Made by a program: the position numbers and the translations under genes. The notes under the pieces are model-generated. The model saw only the letters and a program-made list of their open reading frames with translations, ran no database searches and was not told the origin of the DNA. Of a stretch of DNA of 64,000 nucleotides, positions 47,125-56,603 are shown one piece after another. The DNA lies in contig CAZXXS010000097.1 in NCBI GenBank assembly GCA_964644845.1, positions 195,123-259,122 of the forward strand, given 5' to 3'. Origin of the DNA: Geothermovivens sp964644845. GTDB lineage: Bacteria > Zhuqueibacterota > Zhuqueibacteria > Oleimicrobiales > Geothermoviventaceae. Position 1 is the stretch's first letter; each line of letters starts with the position of its first letter.

Positions 47125-50100
47125 TCAGAACGTAATGCGCACGCCCCAGAAGACGTCACGCGGGTTCAGAAACGTCAAAGATTTGAAGTTGGGCATGTCG
47201 ATGTACGACTTGTTCTTCTTACGGCGTGCGTTCCTAGCTGCAATTTCCGGGTCGTTGTTCGGGTTCGGCTCCAGCGGATCGTAAGCAACACCCTCCGGAC
47301 GGTAATCGCCGATCTTGTCGTTGCCGTGCTCGATGCCTTCTTCCCAGGAGAAATTCAGCGATTCCAGGTAGTCGAGGTAGTCGTACTTGTCGGAAAAAGC
47401 AGCACGGCTTAAGTGCTTGAAGTTGAAGGCGTTCCGGATGTCCGCAAAGATCTCCACGGCCACGCGGCCAAAACGCAGCAATTTCGAAATCCTGGTGTCC
47501 ACATTGTACCAGTCTTTCCAACGGACGTTGTCCACGATGCCTGGGATATTGTGCGGGTTGTAAGTCTCGTAAGCACCCGCCTTCCAGTCAGCCAGGACGT
47601 TCACGTTCCAGTTGGCCAGCGGTTTGATGCGACCCTGCCAGAAGCTCGGGCCGAAATCGGCTGGTGTGTGAACGTCCACGCTCGCGCGTGCGAACGGTCG
47701 CGGGTGCGGTTTCGACTGGTAAGGGTTAAGACGCAGGTAGTCGCGCTGCTTGTTGGGGTCTTCGAAATAGCGTGTTAAGCCGAAGTAACCGGAAGTCGAA
47801 ACGTGGTACGTGTAGTTCACGAACCCGGTGAGCCAACGGCCGGTTCGTTTCCGCAGAGTAATTTCCAGCCCACGGATGTCCTGGTAGTTGTTGTTAGCAG
47901 CCCGGTAGTACTGCACCGAGTTGTCGATGCTCTGGTAGAAGATCCAGCCGGGCTGGTTCGTGATGTCTTTGTAGTAGGCAGCCACGTTGATCAGAAACAT
48001 GTCCATCAGGCTCTGCGCGTAGCCCAGCTCGTAAGCCACTGTTTTCTCGAAACGCATGTTGGGCTCGCCCAGGTAGGTCACCAGGCCGGTAGCTTCCCGT
48101 TGCAGACGGAAACGGTAGGAAGACGGCGGTTCCGACCGAAAATGGCCGTAGTTGAAATAGAGTTTGGAGCTCTCGGTGATCGGGTGAGAAATGCCCACGC
48201 GCGGACTCAGGCTAAGGTGCGATTTAGCCCTTTCCTTTTTTGCTTCCGTCTCGATTCGGGAGCCGTAGCCAGCGGCCAGCAGCTTGTCGTAAGGGTCGAG
48301 GGCAAAACGCCAGGTGTTGGCGTCGGAGTAATCCAACCGGAGCCCCAGGTTAGCAATGAATCCCTGGAATTCCATTTTGTCCTGCACGTACGCGCCAACG
48401 CGGAAGGGGAAGACCCGGTACTCCATGGTCCGGTTCCACGTGCTCATGGATGGGCTTTCGGTGTAGGAGCGGATGTTGTAATCGTTGTAGACGATGTTGA
48501 AACCTGCCTTCAGCTGGTGGCGAAGGGTCACCTGGCTCGTGATGTCGAATTTCAGGGAAGTGGTTGTGTTCACACTCTTGTCGCGGCCCAGGTTCATCCA
48601 GCCGCCCATGATCATGCCATCAATGCCGGTAACGCTGTAACCCCAGTAGCCGTAAGGTGCTTCGTCTACGAAGTAGCCTGGAACCGGCTCGTAGCGTTTG
48701 GATGTGTCGCGGTCGGCGATCTTGAACGTGTTGTAGCGGTTGATCAAATGTTCGATGCTAAGCTCGTAGAAAGTCACCGGGCTGAGGACGTGCGTCATTT
48801 TGACCCCAAACATGGTGCGGTAAATCGAACTGGGGCTGAAGTAGCCCGGCATGTAGAGAATGGCATTTCCCGAAGTGCTGTTGAGCAGGTCGGCCACCTC
48901 TTCTGTAGTGCGAAGAACTCGTCCAGTGGGTGTGGTCTTCCAATTGTAAGGGGAGACCGAGTGAATTTCCCCGTAAAGGCCCATCAGATTCAGCCGGATG
49001 GCTGGTGTTACGTCCGAGGTAAGTTTGACTTGGGTGTGATTTTCCTGGTAGCTGTCGCGCGACAGCGGGAAAACGAACATGTCGCGCAGCCGAAAATGGG
49101 TCAGGAAGAAACGCAGATCCCCGAGCTTCTGCGACAGCCCGGGAAATGGACCTCCGAAGCCCAGATCGAGGACGTAGTCGGGTTTCTTGATGTCGCCTTG
49201 CCGACGGTGTTGCCACTCGTAGAGCCGTTTTGCCCCTTCCGGAGTTAGGTCGTTGCGCGGATCCTGGTCCTGCAAAGTCGCTTCGGAAACCGCTTCCCAA
49301 CCTTCAAAGTGGGGGTACTGCCGCTGCGTGTAGGCATCCCACGCGCCGTTGTTCGTGCCTGTCCAGCACACCGCCGGATCCTCGTAGGGGCGGTTGAAGT
49401 ACGAGAACCGGTCGTACACGGACGGGCCAAAATGTTTTGGCGCCGGCGGACTGTAACGCGCGATCACACTACCGTTGTACGTTCTTTTGGACCCTTCTTT
49501 CGTGACCACATTCACAAGTCCGGAACGCACGTTCCCGTACTCGGCGTTGAATCCCCCGGTTTGAACCTGCACCTCGCGAATTGCGCTGAGGCTTACCGCC
49601 GCGTATGGAATGTTGGAACGCTCATCATTCAGACTGAGACCGTCCACCATGAAAACGGTTTGATTTACAGAACCGCCGCGCACAACCAACCCCTGGGGGC
49701 TGCGCTCGATGCCTGCTTGCAGCGACAGGGCCTCCTCCACGGTGTGCACGGGCATGCTAACCACGGTCTCGGGAGCCAGGTTCATCTGGCTGTTTGAGAC
49801 GTCTTTGACCACAATGGGTGGCCGCGCCACCACGACGACTTCTTTACCCTCCAGTACCTGCTGCTTCAGCTTCGCGTCAACCCGCGTTGTCCGATCGATG
49901 ACGACCTCTACCTCACGGACGACGTACGGCGCGTAGCCGATCATCGAAAATCGCAGGACGTACTTGCCAGGAGGGACGTTGAGGATCAGGTAGCTTCCGT
50001 TTTCGTCGGTGGCGGCACCCAGGCTTGTCCCGGTGATGACCACATTCACCCCAGGGAGCGGCTCGGCAGTGTCCGCGTCCAGAACAGTGCCGACGATTTT

Positions 50101-50184
50101 CCCCGTCGTACCTGCCCGTGCCGGAGGAGCGAGCAACAGAGAGAGTACAAAGACGCCGCCAATTGTCAGCCGCAACTTCTTCAT
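47125..50184 (-). CDS. TonB-dependent receptor with carboxypeptidase-regulatory-like N-terminus (copy 1)
   Basis: A 1019-residue outer-membrane receptor, first gene of the operon. It has signal MKKLRLTIGGVFVLSLLL, regulatory-like domain GKIVGTVLDADTAEPLPGV, plug motifs (MPVHTVEEALSLQAG, VVRGGSVNQTVFMVDG) and a barrel ending DVFWGVRITF with C-terminal Phe. Long stretches match copy 2 (APKHFG, ITESSKLYFNYGH, SPRVGISHP), showing a tandem duplication. AAGGA lies upstream of the ATG. The promoter should lie between 50185 and 50500 but no good box pair is visible. Confidence 0.92.
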   Translation of the reverse strand: MKKLRLTIGGVFVLSLLLAPPARAGTTGKIVGTVLDADTAEPLPGVNVVITGTSLGAATDENGSYLILNVPPGKYVLRFSMIGYAPYVVREVEVVIDRTTRVDAKLKQQVLEGKEVVVVARPPIVVKDVSNSQMNLAPETVVSMPVHTVEEALSLQAGIERSPQGLVVRGGSVNQTVFMVDGLSLNDERSNIPYAAVSLSAIREVQVQTGGFNAEYGNVRSGLVNVVTKEGSKRTYNGSVIARYSPPAPKHFGPSVYDRFSYFNRPYEDPAVCWTGTNNGAWDAYTQRQYPHFEGWEAVSEATLQDQDPRNDLTPEGAKRLYEWQHRRQGDIKKPDYVLDLGFGGPFPGLSQKLGDLRFFLTHFRLRDMFVFPLSRDSYQENHTQVKLTSDVTPAIRLNLMGLYGEIHSVSPYNWKTTPTGRVLRTTEEVADLLNSTSGNAILYMPGYFSPSSIYRTMFGVKMTHVLSPVTFYELSIEHLINRYNTFKIADRDTSKRYEPVPGYFVDEAPYGYWGYSVTGIDGMIMGGWMNLGRDKSVNTTTSLKFDITSQVTLRHQLKAGFNIVYNDYNIRSYTESPSMSTWNRTMEYRVFPFRVGAYVQDKMEFQGFIANLGLRLDYSDANTWRFALDPYDKLLAAGYGSRIETEAKKERAKSHLSLSPRVGISHPITESSKLYFNYGHFRSEPPSSYRFRLQREATGLVTYLGEPNMRFEKTVAYELGYAQSLMDMFLINVAAYYKDITNQPGWIFYQSIDNSVQYYRAANNNYQDIRGLEITLRKRTGRWLTGFVNYTYHVSTSGYFGLTRYFEDPNKQRDYLRLNPYQSKPHPRPFARASVDVHTPADFGPSFWQGRIKPLANWNVNVLADWKAGAYETYNPHNIPGIVDNVRWKDWYNVDTRISKLLRFGRVAVEIFADIRNAFNFKHLSRAAFSDKYDYLDYLESLNFSWEEGIEHGNDKIGDYRPEGVAYDPLEPNPNNDPEIAARNARRKKNKSYIDMPNFKSLTFLNPRDVFWGVRITF

Positions 50185-51170
50185 CTTTGTGTCCTTGGAT
50201 CAATGTTCGAGAGAGTGAAACCTGCGCGAATGGAGGCGGAAGCAACAGAGTGAGGTGGACGGATGGTGCCCCGTGTCTGGTCGGATTAGGCGGGCGAGCA
50301 ATGTTGATCCGGGAAAGTACCGAATCGTCGGGGCACAGAAGTCCTGCCCGGGGAAGTTGCTCGGTTGGATGAAAGGGTTGACGAGACCCTGACTACCTTG
50401 TGAGGACGACTCCAGCATACTGCAACGGAACCGAAATGGTTACCCTTCCTCCTGAGTGAGTGGCTTGCCTAAGCCAAACAAAATCTAAGGCGCGAAAGTA
50501 AAAAAAGCAAGCAAAAGGTCGGAACAACTGGGACGGACGGGCAGTGAGGTTGGGTTGAGCAGCGAACGCGACTGCTCAAACCGGTTCAGCCGGCGGATTG
50601 CACTGCCGCTTGTCGGCTTGCCTTCGGATGTAGTCGATTGATTCGGTGGCACTTGTGCCAGTTCCTGTGTACTCGCGGTGGAAATCTGATTTTTGTGATC
50701 TTGCTCACAGATCGTTGCGGCGGATTGATTCGCAGGATCTTTTGACGGTGGTCTGCATCGAACAACGTGAGTGGTTGTTGCCGCTCCGTGTCCAGGAGAT
50801 GGAAAGGGCCCCCAGACAGCTGACTGTTCCACTGGCAAGATGATTGCAACACGAAATCCGGGATTTTGGTTGCTGCGGCAGCCTGTTGTAAAAGAGTAGC
50901 CGGTGGAGAAGGGGGCCGCTGCGTCCAGTTTTACAGGGGGGCAATTCGTGTGGGGCGCCTTCGCAGCCAGACAGTCGGCGTGCGAGGCTGAACTACCCAT
51001 TGGCCAAAGCGACCTCGGCCGGATGATCTGACGCAGCGGGGCCAAGCCCGCCAGCAAACGACCTTTTCTGCGGCGTGGCAGGGATGCCGGTAACCATCGC
51101 CTTGTGCGGAGGAATTGGGTGGTTGAGTGACGGTTCAGTAGGACGAAAAAAACAGAGTAAAGGAGGTACG
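50185..51170. other. Divergent intergenic region, no gene seen
   Basis: 986 bases between the TonB-receptor operon (minus) and the outer-membrane protein gene (plus). Open frames here lack start signals. It should carry promoters in both directions; candidates (a TATGCT/TAACCA pair near 50414 on the minus strand, TTGGTT-N17-TAAAAG near 50868 on plus) are weak. The size suggests a regulatory region or a lost gene. Confidence 0.5.
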
Positions 51171-51752
51171 ATGAAGAAGCAGGTCTTGTTTGCTGTGGCG
51201 GTTGCTCTGGTTCTGACCCTGTCGGTCGGAGCAAATGCTCAGTCCAAGATTGGGTTGATGGGCGTGGGTGGCAAGGCAGGTTTGGTCATGCCCGAAGGCG
51301 ACATCGGCAACACCCTGGGACTGGGCGGTGTGGTCCGGCTGGGGCACATCATTCCCGCGATTGCCCTGGACGGGTTCGTTGACTTCTGGAGGAAGAGCTA
51401 CGACATTGGCGTGATTGGCTACAAGAGCAGCGTCTCGTTCACGGAAATCGCCATTGCCGGTCTGGCCAAGTACTACTTCCCGATGGAAGGCAAACTGAAA
51501 CCTTACGCCGGTGCTGGACTGGGGCTCACCATCAGCACCTCGAGCATTGAGATCGAGGGCGCCGGTTTGTACGGGGTGCCGCTGAACGAGAGCACTTCCA
51601 CCTCGGACACGAACCTCGGAGTTCACTTCGTGGGTGGGGCTGAGATGCCTTTGACCCCGACTCTGGACGGTTTCGGGGAAATCAAGTACTCGATGGACGG
51701 TGCGGACTACCTGTCAATCATGGCTGGTGTGGTGTACAAGCTTGGGAAGTAA
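51171..51752 (+). CDS. Small outer-membrane beta-barrel protein
   Basis: A 193-residue exported protein. AAAGGAGG is 4 bases before the ATG at 51171, giving signal MKKQVLFAVAVALVLTLSVG (ending NAQ). The mature part shows the strand pattern of small 8-stranded barrels (KPYAGAGLGLTISTSS, FVGGAEMPLTPTLDGFGEIK) similar to the OmpW/outer-membrane beta-barrel group. It ends VVYKLGK rather than in Phe. It is monocistronic and closed by a terminator. Abundant expression is suggested by the strong ribosome site. Confidence 0.82.
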   Translation: MKKQVLFAVAVALVLTLSVGANAQSKIGLMGVGGKAGLVMPEGDIGNTLGLGGVVRLGHIIPAIALDGFVDFWRKSYDIGVIGYKSSVSFTEIAIAGLAKYYFPMEGKLKPYAGAGLGLTISTSSIEIEGAGLYGVPLNESTSTSDTNLGVHFVGGAEMPLTPTLDGFGEIKYSMDGADYLSIMAGVVYKLGK

Positions 51753-51783
51753 ACCAAGCCCGACTCAACCAGCGTTGGAAACG

Positions 51784-51818
51784 AAGCGCAACTCCACCTC
51801 AAGGGGTTGCGCTTTTTT
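51784..51818 (+). terminator. Rho-independent terminator
   Basis: AAGCGCAACTCC (51784-51795) pairs with 51803-51814 (one G-T wobble) and runs into a six-T stretch (51813-51818), 31 bases after the barrel gene stop. Confidence 0.92.
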
Positions 51819-51965
51819 CTTGCAGGGCTTTGTGCAGCTCACGGAACGTTTTGTGAAGCTGTGCGTACACGGCAGGAACTGTGGGGCTCGTTTCATTCCC
51901 TCTGGAAAACGGACGTTTTGAGGACGTTTCCCGCCTTGGGGCACTGAACAAACGGAGGTTCTGCC

Positions 51966-53273
51966 ATGCCTGACCACGACCTGGATTTGATTCTGAGAGG
52001 AGGATTGGTTGTCTCGAGTTACGGAGCTCAGAAAGGGGACGTGGGCATTCGTGGCGACCGCATCGTAGGCATCGGTTCTTTGCGCGAAAAGGCGAGGCGG
52101 GAAGTTGACTGCAGCGGGAAACTCATTTTGCCGGGTTTCGTGGACGTGCACACCAACGGCGCCGCTGGGTTTGACATGACGTACGGTCTCTACGAGATGA
52201 AAGAGGAGCGCTTCGTGCGTACCCGGGGACATTTCGAGGAGGGGCTGCGTCAGGCTATTCGACACTACGTTGCTCACGGAGTGACCTCCCTCTACCTCAC
52301 CACAATTGCTGCTCCGCTCGGCGGTCTCACCAGAAGTCTGCGCGGCCTGGCACGGTTTGTGGTAAAAGAGCCGGCTGGACCCATTCGAGGTGCTTTTGTT
52401 GAGGGAACGTTCATCAAGTCGCGTGCGCAACGTGGTGCTCAAAATCCGCGGTATTTTCGCCCGCTGCAGTGGGAAATTTTCGAGGCTTTGCAGGAAGCAG
52501 CGGAAGGATTGATTCGTCGGGTCAACGTTCCTCCCGAACACGGTGAGGACGCTTTTCGTTTTATCCGTCGCCTCCGGGCTCAAGGCATTGTTCCTGTGGC
52601 AGGACACACGGGGGCGACGGCTAACGAGATCCGGCGAGCGACGCAGGCGGGGCTGCGCTCGGCGGTGCACTTTCTGAATGGTCCAACCGGTTCATCCGCC
52701 AAGCCTTTTGGCGGTGGCGGCGCTGTAGAGGGTATTCTCGGTGAGAGCGAGCTGTTCGTCGAAATGATCGTGGATGGTTTTCATGTGGCGCCGGCCTACG
52801 TGCGCGACGTGCTCGCACGCAAAGGGATCGAACGTTTCATCGCGGTTACCGACAGCATGTTTGCCGCGGGACTCGACGACTTGCAGCGCTTTCGAATGGG
52901 CGGTGTGGAGGGCCGCGTGGCTCCGGGAGGCGAGTATTTGCAGGTTGCCGACCGTCCGGACGTGCTGTTCGGCAGTCTCCTGACCATGGACAGGGCATTC
53001 GCAAACCTGGTGACCTGGTTGACCAGCGAGATGGACGGGGTGTGGCATCGGCGGCACCAGCCGCTGGAAGAGCGGGAAGCGTTGCGCTGGGCCGTGATGG
53101 CGACGTCGACGAACCCTGCCCGTTTGATGGAGCTCGAGGATACAGGCGATTTGCTCCCGGGACGTCGAGCCGATGTGATCGTGGGGAAGCTGGGCAGAAC
53201 AACGGGGCGTTACGCCCTTTCTGTTGAGATGGTTCTCTCTGGTGGCGAAATGGTGTACAAGAATCTACACTGA
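51966..53273 (+). CDS. nagA: N-acetylglucosamine-6-phosphate deacetylase, divergent
   Basis: Removes acetate from GlcNAc-6-phosphate, giving the substrate of NagB. The 435-residue amidohydrolase keeps the expected metal and catalytic positions in altered surroundings: PGFVDVHTNG, Glu in FVEGTFIKS, His in VAGHTGAT, His in AVHFLNGPTG, and the catalytic Asp in VTDSMFAAG. It is somewhat longer than the typical 380-400 residues. An ACGGAGG motif precedes the ATG. nagB follows after 92 bases, which supports the assignment. No GlcNAc transporter or NagC-type repressor is linked. Confidence 0.85.
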   Translation: MPDHDLDLILRGGLVVSSYGAQKGDVGIRGDRIVGIGSLREKARREVDCSGKLILPGFVDVHTNGAAGFDMTYGLYEMKEERFVRTRGHFEEGLRQAIRHYVAHGVTSLYLTTIAAPLGGLTRSLRGLARFVVKEPAGPIRGAFVEGTFIKSRAQRGAQNPRYFRPLQWEIFEALQEAAEGLIRRVNVPPEHGEDAFRFIRRLRAQGIVPVAGHTGATANEIRRATQAGLRSAVHFLNGPTGSSAKPFGGGGAVEGILGESELFVEMIVDGFHVAPAYVRDVLARKGIERFIAVTDSMFAAGLDDLQRFRMGGVEGRVAPGGEYLQVADRPDVLFGSLLTMDRAFANLVTWLTSEMDGVWHRRHQPLEEREALRWAVMATSTNPARLMELEDTGDLLPGRRADVIVGKLGRTTGRYALSVEMVLSGGEMVYKNLH

Positions 53274-53365
53274 CCCTTCTGTTGAGGGGTAGAACCCCCG
53301 AGAGCGGGAACGTACAGCAGCAGGATTTTCTGCGTTCGGCTTTCTCTCAAGTGAAGGAGGTGAGA

Positions 53366-54154
53366 ATGGGACGGCCTTTGGCTGAGTTTGGCGTGGACAA
53401 ACTGAAAGTGAAGGTCTTCGCGAGTCGAGAAGAAATGGGGCAAGCAGCTGGTGAAGCTGCAGCAAAGGACTTGCGAGAGTTTCTGTCCAAGAAGGAAAGG
53501 GTGGTCGTGGTTTTTGCTGCAGCGCCGTCGCAAAACGAGTTTCTGGACACCTTGGCTCAGGCTCCGGGCGTCGACTGGGACCGCGTGGTGGCGCTGCACA
53601 TGGACGAGTACGTTGGGTTACCCGAAGGGCATCCCCAGCGCTTTTCGGAGTATTTGCGCAAACGGATCTGGGACAAGGTCCGGCCTGGCGAGGTACACAA
53701 AATTCGTGGGAGCGCTCCGGATCCCGAAGAAGAAGCCCGCCGCTACGAACAGCTGGTGCGCGCAAACCCGCCGGATCTGGTGTTGATGGGGATCGGCGAA
53801 AATGGGCACGTTGCCTTCAACGATCCGCCTGTGGCCGATTTTCAGGATCCGCGCCTGGTCAAAGTGGTAGAGCTCGACGAGACCTGCCGCATGCAGCAGG
53901 TACACGACGGCTGTTTTCCTCGACTGGAGGATGTGCCCACCCACGCGATCACCCTGACCGTTCCGGCGTTGATGTCTGGCGAAATTCTGCACTGCGTGGT
54001 ACCCGGGCCAACCAAAACCGATGCGGTGACCCGTACGCTGAGGGGCGAAATCAGCACCGAATGCCCGGCGACAATCCTGCGCACGCACGATCACGCCACA
54101 CTGTACCTGGACGCCGAAGCGGCTGCTGGTATTCGAGATCTTTGGGAAAACTAA
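53366..54154 (+). CDS. nagB: Glucosamine-6-phosphate deaminase (isomerising)
   Basis: Converts glucosamine-6-phosphate to fructose-6-phosphate and ammonia. The 262-residue product has the family motifs ALHMDEYVGLP (catalytic Asp) and LMGIGENGHVAFNDP (the His and nearby acidic residue), and CRMQQVHDGCF (allosteric/active-site region). AAGGAGG is 6 bases before the ATG at 53366. It follows nagA directly, so the two genes form a GlcNAc-6-phosphate catabolic operon. The product could feed the nearby glycolytic and cell-wall pathways. Confidence 0.93.
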   Translation: MGRPLAEFGVDKLKVKVFASREEMGQAAGEAAAKDLREFLSKKERVVVVFAAAPSQNEFLDTLAQAPGVDWDRVVALHMDEYVGLPEGHPQRFSEYLRKRIWDKVRPGEVHKIRGSAPDPEEEARRYEQLVRANPPDLVLMGIGENGHVAFNDPPVADFQDPRLVKVVELDETCRMQQVHDGCFPRLEDVPTHAITLTVPALMSGEILHCVVPGPTKTDAVTRTLRGEISTECPATILRTHDHATLYLDAEAAAGIRDLWEN

Positions 54155-54342
54155 AGAACCGGAGCGGAGAGGGACTGCTTTGGAGGGGGCTATCACGCGG
54201 TCGGGTAGCGACTCCTGACTTTGAGAGAGGAGGCAGCTGCAGCGGACCGGTGCGGAGCCCGGAACGGAGAAGTCAGGACAGGAACAAGGGTTCGCCCGCA
54301 GCGGGAGACGTGCTGTGGGGTTGCGTTTTTCGCCAAAAGCCA

Positions 54343-54385
54343 AAGGGCGGGAGCTCTGGCTGGCAGTCCAAATGCTCCCGCCCTT
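54343..54385. terminator. Hairpin between convergent nagB and the GcvH-like operon
   Basis: AAGGGCGGGAGC (54343-54354) pairs perfectly with GCTCCCGCCCTT (54374-54385) around a 19-base loop. It lies between the nagB stop (54154) and the end of the minus-strand operon (54446). T runs are short, but the location suits termination in both directions. Confidence 0.6.
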
Positions 54386-54445
54386 GGCGGAGGTAGGGAT
54401 GTAACGACCAGCGGTTGCCCACTGGCTGCCTCAAGGACCGCTATC

Positions 54446-55342
54446 TTAGGGTTCTCGACCTTCCTGCTTTGGTTTGCCCTGTCCCCTGAACCGCCTGATG
54501 CTGCACTCCAGAATTTTCCTCAGGATCGCGGTGTAGCGCCTTGTGCCAAGCGCTTCCGCTGGTGTCGCCGCCGGTTGGCCTCCATCTTGCGAAACTGTAC
54601 CGACCGGGGCACCTGGAACAACAAGTGCGTGGGCGATTTCCGAAAACAGAGCCTCGGCGTCCTCCCGAAACAGGACCACCGAATCTTCGTCGTAACGAAG
54701 CTCCCTCGCCACCGCGGGCAGGTCGCTACTTTGCATTTCGACCAGCCAGCCTTCCCCGTAAGGATCCTGGTGAAGGAGCGAGGGATTTGTCAAGACCTTT
54801 GCATTTGTTTTGATGACGGTTCCTGACAAAGGTGACACAAGCGGCACCCATTCTCCGCGCACGACGAAGCCCACAAGGGGTTCCCCCTGCCTGATTGTTT
54901 GACCCTCCGCCGGCGGAATAATCGCGTCCACTTGAGGCAGCGTGAGAGCGAGAAAATCGTCGGCGCCGACTCTGGCCTGCGTGAGCGTTCTGACGTCCAC
55001 CCACGCGTGGCCTGGGGCGTAGAACAACCGACGGCGCAAGACCATTCGTTCGTAAGGTTTGAGCAGCGTGGCCAGGCGCGGATCATCGTAACCGGCTCGA
55101 GCGATCTCGTGCCCGAGGTTCAAATGCAAGTAAAGGCTCCGTTGGCGCACGTCCTCCGGGCACTGTTCCGCCACGCAACCCTCACGGAAGGCCTGGTACA
55201 GTGGACAGTGCTCGCAGTCGTACCCGCGGTTGCACAGCCGGTAGCTGATCAGCCCGGCCGTCATCAACACGCACTTAGCTTCGGCCGGTGGCACCAGGAA
55301 CACGCGCTGGGTGTTGGCCTGAAAGTCTGCGCCGTGTCGCAT
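54446..55342 (-). CDS. GcvH-like protein without lipoyl-lysine, N-terminal six-Cys domain
   Basis: A 298-residue protein. Residues 20-65 carry Cys at 24, 37, 43, 46, 56 and 61, with KCVLMTAGLISYRLC and YDCEHCP as core motifs, so a metal or Fe-S site is possible. From my memory of GcvH-like proteins in other anaerobes, a similar C-x12-C-x5-C-x2-C motif occurs there. Residues about 108-210 form a GcvH-like barrel (FYAPGHAWVDV, LVSPLSGTVIKTN, QDPYGEGWLVEM), but the lipoyl-Lys turn reads VRGEWVP. The C-terminal part has VSQDGGQPA. It is the last gene, 16 bases after the NrfD-like gene. Probably cytoplasmic; function unknown. Confidence 0.8.
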   Translation of the reverse strand: MRHGADFQANTQRVFLVPPAEAKCVLMTAGLISYRLCNRGYDCEHCPLYQAFREGCVAEQCPEDVRQRSLYLHLNLGHEIARAGYDDPRLATLLKPYERMVLRRRLFYAPGHAWVDVRTLTQARVGADDFLALTLPQVDAIIPPAEGQTIRQGEPLVGFVVRGEWVPLVSPLSGTVIKTNAKVLTNPSLLHQDPYGEGWLVEMQSSDLPAVARELRYDEDSVVLFREDAEALFSEIAHALVVPGAPVGTVSQDGGQPAATPAEALGTRRYTAILRKILECSIRRFRGQGKPKQEGREP

Positions 55343-55358
55343 GGCTGCATCGCCTCGC

Positions 55359-56537
55359 TTAAGCGTAAGTGGGTGCCTCGCTGCCCGTGGCTTGTGGTTC
55401 GGGTTCCGTGGGAACGGTGCTTTCGAAAATCGGGAAGTTCTTGGCTACCCAGCCGAACACGGCAAACCCGGTGGCCACTAAGGCGGCAGTCACCACAATT
55501 TCCTGCCACTTCGGGAAGTACGGACCGGCCCAGCGTTCGAGCGACGTGATGCTCACGTTTAGCCGATTCATTACCAGCCCGAGCACGTTGGCTACAGCTC
55601 CGTAAAAGAGCCAGTTTCGCTTGACCACCAGCTTGGGGATCGAAAAGATCACGATTGGGATCACGGCCATGAGCAAGATTTCGAGCCAGAACAAAGCCGC
55701 TTCGCGGGTGAACTGAAAGGCGTAGCCGAGCACGTGCCGGTTGAGCATGTCGAGAAAACGGACCGTGAGGTAAATGACTTCCACCAGAATGACGCCCCTG
55801 GCCAAACCAACCAGAACGTCAAGTTCCAGTTCCTTGCGGAAAGCCCGGTGGCTCAGGAAGGACTCGAAGATCGTCATCGCAAGGCCCACACCGACCGCGG
55901 AAATGAAAAACAACACCGGCAGCAGCGGCGAGTACCACAGAGGGTACATTTTTTCCGGCAGGATCAGGTACAGGGAACCAAGCGACGACTGGTGCAAAGT
56001 GGACAGCAGTACGCCCGCTACCACGAAAATTAGCATGAAAGAACGCACCAGTTTGAGCGGCAGGTGCCAGCCGAACCTTTCGAACACAACAGGGCTGAAC
56101 TCGAGCGCCAGAACCGTTGTGTACAGCATGACGCACCAGGCTACCTCGAACATCACGGAGTGGTGGTTCCACATGATGAGCGGGTGCCAGATGTTCCACG
56201 GGCGCCCCAAATCGAACATGAGAGCCGCGATGACCAACAGGTAGCCCAGAAAGGCTGTGAGCACGGTAGGACGTGTGATGGAGTGGTACTTCTTGCCGAT
56301 GTCGAAAATGTACACCAAGGCGGCGATGGTGAATCCGCCTGCGGCCAGGGCCACGCCGCACAGCACGTCGAAGCCAATCCACAGACCCCACGGAAAGTCG
56401 TCGCGCAGGTTGGTGACAGCTCCGAGGCCTTTTGTAAAACGGATTACCGCCACATACGCCGCCAGAATCCAGAGCACCAGAAGAACAGCTCTCCAGAACG
56501 TGAGTTTCGGCAGTTTCATCCGAATATTCGGCGACAT
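55359..56537 (-). CDS. NrfD/HybB-type polytopic membrane protein
   Basis: A 392-residue integral membrane protein of the NrfD/PsrC/HybB family, which exchanges electrons between an Fe-S partner and the quinone pool. About nine or ten hydrophobic helices are seen, with the hallmarks GLWIGFDVLCGVALAAGGF, FDLGRPWNIWHPLIMWN and SLGSLYLI. GAGGAG lies upstream of the ATG at 56537 (no frame evidence for the further upstream start). It follows the HybA-like gene by 66 bases. Members lack heme here; proton coupling depends on the family member. The partner catalytic subunit is missing from the window. Confidence 0.92.
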   Translation of the reverse strand: MSPNIRMKLPKLTFWRAVLLVLWILAAYVAVIRFTKGLGAVTNLRDDFPWGLWIGFDVLCGVALAAGGFTIAALVYIFDIGKKYHSITRPTVLTAFLGYLLVIAALMFDLGRPWNIWHPLIMWNHHSVMFEVAWCVMLYTTVLALEFSPVVFERFGWHLPLKLVRSFMLIFVVAGVLLSTLHQSSLGSLYLILPEKMYPLWYSPLLPVLFFISAVGVGLAMTIFESFLSHRAFRKELELDVLVGLARGVILVEVIYLTVRFLDMLNRHVLGYAFQFTREAALFWLEILLMAVIPIVIFSIPKLVVKRNWLFYGAVANVLGLVMNRLNVSITSLERWAGPYFPKWQEIVVTAALVATGFAVFGWVAKNFPIFESTVPTEPEPQATGSEAPTYA

Positions 56538-56603
56538 CGCTCGCACTCTCCTCTTGCTTGATCGTGTTCTGAGGTCCACGCCTGGGACGGTGGAACAGCG
56601 GCG

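Noticed and set aside
47803..49248. A 481-codon plus-strand open frame
   Set aside because: Antisense shadow of the TonB receptor.
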